Shown: positions 55,610 to 64,000 of the stretch, in pieces
How positions within the stretch are numbered: the stretch's first letter is position 1
Layout: the number at the start of each line of letters is the position of its first letter
NCBI GenBank assembly: GCA_027563935.2
Contig: JANVAS020000223.1
Span: forward strand, 372,001 to 436,000
Origin: Costus lasius
Taxonomy: Eukaryota; Streptophyta; Magnoliopsida; Zingiberales; Costaceae
Direction of reading: 5' to 3'
Length of the DNA: 64,000 bases
Program-made: the position numbers and the translations under genes
Notes under the pieces: generated by a model
Database searches by the model: none
The model's input: only the letters and a program-made list of their open reading frames with translations
What the model was told of the DNA's origin: nothing

Positions 55610-56440
55610 ACATTCGAAATGGGTGAATAGGCCATTGGGCCAAACATTCGGATTTGAGTGAACTGGCCGGTAGAGAGCCAAACGTTCAAAATTTGGTGAA
55701 TTAGCCATTGGGCCAAACATTCAGAATTTAGTAAATGGGCCGGTGGGCCAAACATTCAAAGTTTGAATGAAACAAGCCATTGGGCCAAACGTTCAGAATT
55801 TGAGTGAACAGGTCATGAGACCAAACGTTCAGAATTTGGTGAATGAGCCATTGGGCCAAACGTTCAGAATTTGGCGAATGGATCGTGGGACCAAGCATTT
55901 GAGATTTGGATGAATGAGTCATGGGACCAAACGTTCAGAATTTGGTAAACGAACTGTTGGGCCAAACATTCAGAATTTGAGTGAACGGGTCATGGGACCA
56001 AACATTCAGAATTTGGTGAACGAGCTATTGGGCCAAACGTTCAGAATTTGGTGAATGGGTCATGGGACCAAGCATTCGAGATTTGGATGAACGGGTCATG
56101 GGACCAAACGTTCAGAATTTGGTGAACAAGCCGTTGGGCCAAATGTTCAAAATTTGGTGAATGGGTCATGGGACCAAGCATTCGAGCTTTGGATGAACGG
56201 GTCGTGGGACCAAACGTTCAGAATTTGGTGAATGAGCCATTGGGCCAAATGTTCAGAATTTGGTGAATCAGTCGTGGGACCAAGCATTCGAGATTTGGAT
56301 GAACGGGTCGTGGGACCAAACGTTCAGAATTTTGTTGAATGAGCTGTTGGGCCAAACGTTTAAAATTTGGTGAATTGGTCGTAGGACCAAACATTCAAAA
56401 TTTATGGACGAGCCTTTGTGGCTTATGGAATTTAGAGTTT
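55610..56440 (-). repeat. ~41-bp hairpin array, minus-strand copy
   Basis: About twenty units, homologous to 35550-36175. They are longer and more regular than in the plus copy, with alternating 'ggccaaacgttcagaatttg' and 'ggaccaagcattcgagattt' types. Confidence 0.88.
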
Positions 56441-57039
56441 GAAGTTTGACATATATCGAGCCTTTATGGTTTGTGGACATTTGAAATTTGAGCAAATATT
56501 CTGTCTTCATGACTTGTGAATATTTGAATTTCAATCTTAGCATGTAGTTGTTTCTTTACACATAGTGTCGTATTGAGGATCTACGCCCCGATGGTAAACA
56601 TCTACGTACGCATCTCTCAAATAATACTAGACCATAATACACTAAAACTCTACGTTTTGAGATCATCAAATATTTGTAGCAGTTTCCTTTGAGGAGCAGT
56701 AGGTCTCCAAAATTTGAGTTTTAAATGGCAGAATGCTCATCTTGGATCGATACATGATTTCACATGAATTTTAAGAAGAGGTGGTCTTCTTCCTTATGGG
56801 AAGAAGAAGCTTACATTTGATTTATCTTTGATCCATCAAGTCTCTTGATGACATGATGAGGTAGTGCCCGAGTGACTAATATGAAGCGAACAATCAAAAC
56901 AAAGTGCTAGCCAAAATGGCCCCTTATTTGAGACTACATGCTTCATCATCTCTTCTCTTTGTTGAAAGGATAATACAAGTCCTTGAACAACAATCATAAT
57001 ACATTTAAAATCTGATATCTTAATATTCCATTCGTTCAA

Positions 57040-57600
57040 GATGCTTTCAATTTTTGGCGAGAGCTTTTAAACGACTTTGATGTCTTTTGATCCTAATGTG
57101 ATTTGACAAAAATCAATTTTCGCTCGTGTTAGGAGCTTACAATTTAAATTTCCAACCATAAACGGAATTGAAATTTTTGATCTTATCATCGTTCCAATAA
57201 GAGCAGATTTTTGCTCGTGTTAGGAGCATATAATTTTTGGTTAATTGTCAACCATAAACGAAATTGAAATTTGTAATCTTATCACCATTCGAATAAGATC
57301 GGATTTTTGCATGTGTTAGGAGCATACAATTTTTGGTAAATTGTCAACCATAAACAGAATTCAAATTTGTGATCTTATCACCATTTCAATAAGATTCGAT
57401 TTTTTGCTTGTGTTAGGGGTATACAATTTTTGGTAAATTGTCAACCATAAACGGAATTGAAATTTTGGATCTTACCACCATTCGAATAAGATCGGATTTT
57501 CGCTCATGTTAGGAGCTCACAATTTTGGTAAATTGCCAACCATAAACGGACTTGATATCTTTGATCCTATTGCCGTTTGATTAGGATCAAATTTGTTTGC
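57040..57600 (-). repeat. ~97-bp array, minus-strand copy
   Basis: Five to six diverged units containing 'gtgttaggagcatacaattt', homologous to 34450-34880. Confidence 0.8.
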
Positions 57601-57619
57601 TCGGTCAGGGTGTCATTCA

Positions 57620-58349
57620 ATACTTGCTTTGACAGAGTTATTTTCCCCAACTTGTATTGTCTCTCCACCTAGTCCTTGAACACATAGCAGTCTTCTATCA
57701 TGTGACCTAGTATACGATTGTAAGGACAAAAGTTAGGATCATCAGTCTTGTTAACCTCTTTAGTGCGTTTCGACACCGGTAGTTGCAAACCATTTTTTAG
57801 AGAGTCACTAAAAATTTTCATTGTTTTCTCTCTTTTGAAAGAGTAAGCTTTATGTTTTTTTCTCTCTTCAAGAGTCACCAGCTTGCTTCGACTATTTTCG
57901 CCAAGCGTCGACACCTTTTCATTTCGAGGTACACTTGTATTATGAACGTCCACCCTTTTGCCCCTATTAGCGACATTTGTATAAGCAACCTTGGAATCAT
58001 TTCTCTTTAGCTCCTCCCTTTTGAATTTTGGATTTTGCGTGTTTAAAAAAGTTTGAGGGTTCGTTCACTCAAGTTTCGTCACTTGGGTAAGTAACTCTTG
58101 AAATATAGAAATATTATTTGTACAAAGAAATGGGGCCATCCAGTTGTCGATGTTGCCAATCAACAGCCCATAGCCTAAACTTTCTCTAATGATTGTTCGC
58201 ATTTTATGCTCAAATTTCTCCATCTCATGATGTAATTAAGGACAGTTTCATCCTTCTTCCTCTTCATGTTTGCCAAGTCCACAATTGTAATTTTATCGCT
58301 TACTTAAGCGAATTTTATCCAGAAGGCCTCTTCCATATCAGCCCAGGAT
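57620..58349 (-). pseudogene. Gag-like remnant of the minus-strand element
   Basis: 57669-57953 keeps 95 codons with the zinc-knuckle-like CPYNRILGHMIEDC and a lysine-rich stretch, clearly paralogous to 34181-34390. 57954-58349 matches 21790-22200 but with frameshifts. The N-terminal two thirds of the gene are missing at the 58349 junction. It shows what the uninterrupted gag region looks like across the Athila insertion point. Confidence 0.8.
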
Positions 58350-60925
58350 GGGGAAAAAAACCCATAGGAAACCCATAAAATAATCTTACCACAACAAAAA
58401 TCAAACTTAATCACTTACAAATCCTGCATAAAATACTTTTAAAAAAAATTAAATTTTAGATTAATAAACAACTACAAAAAGAACTATCACAAAAGAAAAG
58501 TCTTCGTAACTCCACTACATCCAACATAACAAAATTTAATTATGCATCACCTCATCATATTCACATCACAAAAAACCTATCTAAAGCATCAAAACTTCAA
58601 AATCAAATAGAAAAGTAATCACATTATCACATTTACATCACAAAAAAACCATCCAAGACAATAAAAATTTAAAATCAAATCAAATAAAAAAATTTGCATC
58701 ACACTACATAAGTTAGTTGAATACAAACAACTCCACAAGTCCCTTACACCCAACATAGTAAAGTTTGCATCACACAACGTAAGTTAGTTTAATACAGACT
58801 AGTGAACAACTCCACAAGTTCATTACACCCAACATAGTAAAGTTTGCATCACACGAAATTATCCAAGACATCAACAAAGTTTGCATTACACAGAATTGTC
58901 CAAGACAATAACATGACAACATCAAATCAAAATAACTCCATTTGTTAATGACCTTCTATCAATCATCTTCTAACCCATTAGTAATGCCACTTGACAATAA
59001 TTCATCTGCATAAAATATAGAGCAAATTATTATTAAACAACTAAAAATGAGTTAATGATTAGAACTAATTTATATTAAAAATATACCTTTATCATCAGAG
59101 TCCATCTCCTCAAGTAATATTGCAAAATGATCCCACTACTTTAGAATCAATTTCTATTAGAATCATATTAAAATTAATGAGTTAATGATTCAACAAGTAA
59201 ACAAGATATGCAAATTAAACTATAAATTCGTCAACTATAAACAAAGATATACAACTATAAACAAGATATCATTAAGCTTGGCCAAAACAAATCTCTATAA
59301 TGAGCTACACTCTTTTTAGAGTATTTTCACTATCATCTCACATATTAAAATGATTGTCTTAAACAACCCAGTGGTATTGCGTCCAACACTTAACAACCCC
59401 AGTATTGTCCAAAAACAATATGGAAGAATGTCCTAGCCGACAACTAAACAGACTGATACAATTAGTTTCTATACAACATATATAGGTCCACTAGTGACAA
59501 GTCATTTAGTCTAAAGATTAACATATCATGACAATATAATATATATGTTAATGCATAATACACAATGCAGAAAGTTCAAAACAAAACATGCATATAAAAA
59601 TAAAATATGACCAAATAAATAAGTAAAAAAGGTAAACCGAATCATAAACAAAACATGTAGAAAGTTCAATAAGGTAACGGTGTAATCTATCCTAACAAAT
59701 GCACGTGACAACAAAGGAAAACTTATAAATTAACTTGCAGGGGAAGTAAAGCGCGAACGTTATCTGTGGCATAATACTAATTAATTACTAAAATAAAAAC
59801 TTCTACTAAAATTAATTGGTTTGATGCAGTAGCAATTGATTCATGGATCAGAAACCGCAGGCTACCATAGTTAGGGCCAGCAAAAATTGGCATAACGCAT
59901 CCAAAAGATTCAATATTATATAAAATTATGTGCAGCCGGGGATTTAGGATAAACATAAATTATCCTAAACATAAATTATTATATAAAATTGGCATAACGC
60001 ATCCTAAAACCGACTTATTTTGACTAATAAACATAAATTACTAGCCCTACTAGTTAAGCCTATCTAAAATTTGGGTCAACCTTAAAAACCAAACCAAAAT
60101 AATCTTTTTTTTGTTTGGTTTAGTTTTATTTTTAAACAAAAATAAATTTCAATTTTGTATAAAAAGTTAATTAATTTTTTAATTCAATACTAAAATTTCA
60201 AGTTGAATGGATTAAACGAAGTTTTCATTAATTATTTATTAAATTTATATAAATAATTTTGTTCTGTAGTATTTTTAATTAAAAATAATAAATAATTATA
60301 TATGAAAATTAAATTCAATTTGACTGGAATTAAAACAAATTGAATTTAAAACTTTTCGTTCAATTTAAATATCTTTAATATAGCATTTCAAGTGTCTTAT
60401 GTTTCTAAAACTAGTTAAATATTTTAAATGCCTCTAATATTTAAAAACAATTAACAATCTTTTTTTCATTTTTTACATAGTCAATTATGAATTAATATTG
60501 AAATTAACTTGAGTCGAGAAAATTAAATAAACATATTTAGATTTTACTTTAGAATTTTATTAATGATGATTGTAATGCTAATAATTTGCAGTTAAAATAA
60601 TTTATGGATAGTGAACTCAAGTTATCGTAACGATGGCGAAATACAATTTGATTATATAGTAAGGAAACATTAATATAATGAAAAAGTCAATTATGACAAG
60701 CTTGGATAACATTTGACTTAATTCCAAGTTAAAAGAATGCCATTATTGCTGAGGGAGCAAATGATAATTATAACTATGTAATAATAAATTATCTTAATTG
60801 TTTAGTATAATTTGCTTGATTAATTATATAACAAAATAATTAACTATATATGAAGCATTATCCATCTAAACAACTAGTACTAATTAACTAATTAATTGAT
60901 ATCCGTTCTTCCATAGTTTACCATT
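58350..60925 (-). repeat. Right arm of large inverted repeat
   Basis: This is the reverse complement of 1-3090 in the blocks listed there. It carries about 230 bp (60525-60755) not present in the left arm, and lacks the left arm's 680-1055. About 59740-59900 also resembles the region upstream of the NLR pseudogene (45590-45870). No gene apart from the inverted copy of the two-exon remnant (about 58950-59160). Confidence 0.85.
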
Positions 60926-61198
60926 CCAAAGCATATTCATTGTTTGTCCTCACTATTGTAGGAAATGATTTCAATAATTATAAGGTTTGTTGGTTTTATG
61001 CTATGAGTAAGTATGGGTTCTAAATAGGTTACTAGCATATAATAATATTTTACTTAATTTTTCAAGTTAAAGGATGCCGAGAAACCAAATCATAAATATA
61101 ATCATTTAGCAATAAATTATCAATGATAATTGCTTGTGCTCAAGTAACAAAACAAATAGAGAGTACACGTAAAGATACTTACCTCTTCTAGGGAAGGC
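60926..61198. other. 3' flank of the right NLR gene
   Basis: AT-rich. No feature is seen other than being directly downstream of the NLR stop codon at 61199-61201. Confidence 0.6.
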
Positions 61199-64000
61199 TT
61201 ACAACTTGGAACACCCTTGGACAATGATATGATTTTTCAGTTGTTGTTTGAGCTTATCTGGCATATATGATATTCTTGTGCAACCTGCTAAGAAAATTTG
61301 CTCTAGACTTGGCATTTGCTGTAGCCAATCAGGAATGGAGAGTAATTTGCTACATCGAATAATTGACAGTGTTCTAAGATGCTTGCACTCCATAATGTTT
61401 TGTGGCAGCTGCCTCATCTCATGACATCCAACAATTTCCAACTCTTCAATATTTTTGAAAGTGTTCTGAAAAGCTGCAGGGTATTGCCCCAACAACTCAC
61501 TTTGCAACCATATAGCCAATTTATTCTTTAATTCAAATCCAAATAGTTCCATTAATTTAGGGCATTGGATTAGTGTAAGTTGTTGAAGACAAGGGCATCT
61601 TAAATTCCACTTTAAAAAACTAGGCATCTCAGATAAAATAAGCTTTACCAATCTAGAAAAATTGATAGGACCGTGGATATCATCCACATTAGTAAGTGAG
61701 TCCATGCCACTAATCTCAAGAATAGCATCAATAGCATCAAATTTTCCGTGGATATCATCCACATTAGTAAGTGAGTCCATGCCACTAATCTCAAGAATAG
61801 CAAGGGAAGGTTGTATAACTTGCAACGGTAGAGCCTTACAACTTTTAAGATTTACTAATCTCATTTCAACTAAGTGGGGAAGCAACTTGAAATTACGCGC
61901 CATGCGCACCATGCGCTCCATGCGCACCATGCGCTCCATGCGCTGGCGCACCATGCGCTCCATGCGCTCCATGCGCTGGCGCACCATGAGCTGGTGCACC
62001 ATGCGCTGGCGCTCCATTTGCCCACGCTCCATTTGCTCACGCTCCATTTGCTCGCGCTCCATTTGCTCACGCTCCATTTGCTCACGCACCATGCGCTCTA
62101 TGCGCTCCATTTGCTCACGCACCATGCGCTCCATGCGCTCCATTTGCTCACGCACCATTTGCTCACGCTCCATTTGCTCACGCTCCATTTGCTCGCGCTC
62201 CATTTGCTCTAGCTCCATGCGCTCGCGCTCCATGCGCTCCATTTGCTCACGCTCCATTTGCTCGCGCTCCATTTGCTCACGCACCATGCGCTCCTTGCGC
62301 TGGCGCACCATGCGCTCCATGCGCTCCATGCGCTGGCGCACCATGAGCTGGTGCACCATGCGCTGGCGCTCCATTTGCCCACGCTCCATTTGCTCACGCT
62401 CCATTTGCTCGCGCTCCATTTGCTCGCGCTCCATTTGCTCACGCACCATGCGCTCTATGCGCTCCATTTGCTCACGCTCCATGCGCTCCATTTGCTCACG
62501 CTCCATGCGCTTCATGCGCTCCATGCGCTCCATGCGCACCATGCGCTCCATTTGCTCACGCACCATGCGCTCCATGCGCTTCATGCGCTCCATTTGCTCA
62601 CGCACCATGCGCTCTATGCGCTCCATTTGCTCACGCTCCATTTGCTCACGCTCCATTTGCTCACGCACCATTTGCTCACGCACCATTTGCTCACGCTCCA
62701 TTTGCTCACGCTCCATTTGCTCACGCACCATGCGCTCTATGCGCTCCATTTGCTCACGCACCATGCGCTCCATGCGCTCCATTTGCTCACGCACCATTTG
62801 CTCACGCACCATTTGCTCACGCTCCATTTGCTCACGCACCATTTGCTCACGCACCATGCGCTCTATGCGCTCCATTTGCTCACGCACCATGCGCTCTAGC
62901 TCCATGCACACCATCCACTCCATGAGCTCCATATGCTCACGCACCATGCGCTCCATGCGCTCCATATGCTCACGCACCATGCGCTCCATTTGCTCTAGCT
63001 CCATGCGCTCGCGCTCCATTTGCTCGAGCTCCATGCGGATGCGCTCCTTGCACTCCCTTAATACGTCCATGACATCCTTGAATTCGTTGAATGGCCAAAC
63101 CGGAATGGAGATGATCTCCAAGCTTTTCAAACATGAGAAATCATTTTCAGAGATGTCGGCATTCTCAAAAAATGTACGATGGCAACCTTCCATCGCATCC
63201 TTATTCCACCATTCACAATGCATCAGTAAACTTTCTAAATATATATTCTTCTTCAAGTATAACAGTAAACTACTATATTGGTCTTCCATGCGTTCAAGAT
63301 GTCGTAGATGCAATTGTTCAAAATCTGTTCGAGATCGCAACTCCATCAATATTAATGAGCTGTTATCATGATCTATAATGTAACCTAGCAAAGCCTCAAG
63401 ATTAGCCAACCTAAAAATTCCAATAGGTATTTGAGTTACTGATGCACATCCAATCATATTAAGACTTGTTAGCCTCTCCAAATATATCAAATCTTTAGGT
63501 AACTCTTTAAGCCAATGACAAGCTTCGACATCTAGCATTTGCAGGCTCACCAAGCTAGTGACTGAATTTGGTAACTTTTGAAGTCTTGTGCAATACGCTA
63601 ATCTTAGAATATGCAATTTAGTAAGTTTGTGGATTTGCTCTGGTAGCTCAAGAAGCTTTTTACACTGAGATAAACTTAAAACACATAGATTATGAAGGTC
63701 ACAAATAGAATTTGGAAGTTCTTCTATCTCCTTCACTGAAATATTGAGGTATCTCAAGCGATACAACATGCTAATTGTTTTCGGCAACTGTTGGATGTGA
63801 GTATCTATTATACTCAATATAATTAAATTTTTGAACAAAGACTTAGGGATCTTTATTGATGATGCTTCTCGATCCTTCTCAAGTTGCAAATCCATCTCAT
63901 CTTTTGCCTTATACAACATTAGCATCCTAAGATTGTTAGCAATCTTAGGTTCTAAATTAGTTAAAAGAGTGCTAGTGTTGGAATCGACGAGTACACATGC
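61199..64000 (-). CDS. NLR-type disease-resistance protein, LRR part with Met-Glu-Arg repeat (partial)
   Basis: The frame is open from the window edge (64000) to TAA 61199-61201, so the N-terminal coiled-coil and NB-ARC lie outside. The visible part is paralogous to the LRR of the 42499-45477 pseudogene over its full length. LRRs occupy 63850-63350 ('LPNSICDLHNLCVLSL', 'LPEQIHKLTKLHILRL'). After 'VMDVLRECKERIRMELEQ' a block of about 381 residues (63041-61899) is built of MER, MEREQ and MVREQ units. LRR then resumes ('LPHLVEMRLVNLKSCKALPL') and ends with conserved C-terminal LRRs such as 'LEIVGCHEMRQLP'. There are no stops or frameshifts, so it may be functional. Expected role: cytoplasmic immune receptor, with the LRR in effector recognition and autoinhibition. 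Confidence 0.85.
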   Translation of the reverse strand, partial: ACVLVDSNTSTLLTNLEPKIANNLRMLMLYKAKDEMDLQLEKDREASSIKIPKSLFKNLIILSIIDTHIQQLPKTISMLYRLRYLNISVKEIEELPNSICDLHNLCVLSLSQCKKLLELPEQIHKLTKLHILRLAYCTRLQKLPNSVTSLVSLQMLDVEACHWLKELPKDLIYLERLTSLNMIGCASVTQIPIGIFRLANLEALLGYIIDHDNSSLILMELRSRTDFEQLHLRHLERMEDQYSSLLLYLKKNIYLESLLMHCEWWNKDAMEGCHRTFFENADISENDFSCLKSLEIISIPVWPFNEFKDVMDVLRECKERIRMELEQMERERMELEQMERMVREHMERMERMVREHMELMEWMVCMELERMVREQMERIERMVREQMVREQMEREQMVREQMVREQMERMERMVREQMERIERMVREQMEREQMEREQMVREQMVREQMEREQMEREQMERIERMVREQMERMKRMERMVREQMERMVRMERMERMKRMEREQMERMEREQMERIERMVREQMEREQMEREQMEREQMERGQMERQRMVHQLMVRQRMERMERMVRQRKERMVREQMEREQMEREQMERMERERMELEQMEREQMEREQMEREQMVREQMERMERMVREQMERIERMVREQMEREQMEREQMEREQMERGQMERQRMVHQLMVRQRMERMERMVRQRMERMVRMERMVRMARNFKLLPHLVEMRLVNLKSCKALPLQVIQPSLAILEISGMDSLTNVDDIHGKFDAIDAILEISGMDSLTNVDDIHGPINFSRLVKLILSEMPSFLKWNLRCPCLQQLTLIQCPKLMELFGFELKNKLAIWLQSELLGQYPAAFQNTFKNIEELEIVGCHEMRQLPQNIMECKHLRTLSIIRCSKLLSIPDWLQQMPSLEQIFLAGCTRISYMPDKLKQQLKNHIIVQGCSKL
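61671..61805 (-). repeat. 75-bp tandem duplication in the NLR
   Basis: 'ccgtggatatcatccacatt' and the following sequence recur exactly 75 bp apart (61671 and 61746). The duplication adds 25 residues in frame, so 'LEISGMDSLTNVDDIHG' occurs twice. The paralogue has one copy. Confidence 0.9.
61899..63041 (-). repeat. Minisatellite encoding Met-Glu-Arg-(Glu-Gln) repeats
   Basis: About 1.14 kb of 9-bp (ctccatgcg) and 15-bp (ctccatttgctcacg) units and their variants encode MER and MEREQ/MVREQ in the NLR frame. A larger segment with the distinctive 'GQMERQRMVHQLMVRQ' occurs twice, about 360-370 bp apart (near 61990 and 62350), so expansion happened at two scales. All units are multiples of three bases. 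The opposite strand is also open in two frames as a by-product. Confidence 0.95.

Larger units (their letters stand above)
53668..58349 (-). mobile_element. Interior of the second, minus-strand gag-only element (5'-truncated)
   Basis: Reading the minus strand gives the gag C-terminal part (58349-57590), the ~97-bp array (57600-57040), non-coding DNA, the ~41-bp hairpin array (56440-55610) and more non-coding DNA (55600-53668). That is the same order as 21790-22266 plus 34181-37909. It lacks Athila, so it is independent of that insertion. It extends about 600 bp past the point where the plus copy is deleted (54268). The element stops abruptly at 58349, where the inverted-repeat arm starts. Confidence 0.75.

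Noticed and set aside
61662..63371. 569-codon open frame on the plus strand (Cys/Ser/Arg/Met repeats), and a 218-codon Leu/His frame
   Set aside because: Both lie antisense to the NLR minisatellite and are open only because the 9/15-bp units lack stops in these frames. The minus frame is supported by LRR homology on both sides.

Overview
This is plant nuclear DNA from an angiosperm: a cluster of disease-resistance genes of the NB-ARC/LRR (NLR) type that has been invaded by nested transposable elements. The evidence is AT-rich intergenic sequence, plant-specific retrotransposon lineages (Athila-type Ty3 and a Ty1/copia element), hAT-, Mutator- and Harbinger-like DNA elements, and two related NLR loci, both on the minus strand. 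I do not name a species. GC-rich captured first-exon-like blocks would fit a monocot, but only weakly.

Layout. 1-3090 is the left arm of a large inverted repeat whose right arm is 58350-60925. A non-autonomous hAT element lies at 3962-5819 with a perfect 8-bp target duplication. From 5952 to 41111 runs one very large LTR retrotransposon with a gag-like gene and no visible pol. Its 5' LTR holds a decayed copia element (6393-13073), a 188-bp Mutator-like MITE (13598-13785), and a 2.9-kb terminal-inverted-repeat element (14742-17606) that itself contains a solo LTR (15845-17301). Its gag gene is split by an 11.9-kb Athila element (22267-34175) with a perfect 5-bp target duplication. Next come an NLR pseudogene (42499-45477, minus), a second minus-strand 5'-truncated copy of the same gag-only family (about 47225-58349) carrying a Harbinger-like MITE and a probable copia LTR, the right inverted-repeat arm, and the 3' part of a second NLR gene (61199 to the window end, minus).

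Biology. The only possible host function here is the NLR pair. The right-hand NLR is open over all of its visible length. Its LRR region is interrupted by about 381 residues of Met-Glu-Arg/Met-Glu-Arg-Glu-Gln repeats that the left paralogue lacks. The left NLR has no recognisable GLPL or MHD motif, an in-frame stop, frameshifts, and a 77-bp GT...AG segment bounded by 17-bp direct repeats. The gag-only family carries, inside its LTR, a fragment resembling the plant N-degron E3 ligase PRT6. It also carries long tandem arrays whose ~41-bp units form hairpins with co-varying stems, some closed by GNRA-type loops.

Limits. All comparisons were done by eye without database searches. Element boundaries backed by target duplications are firm; boundaries of decayed pieces are approximate.
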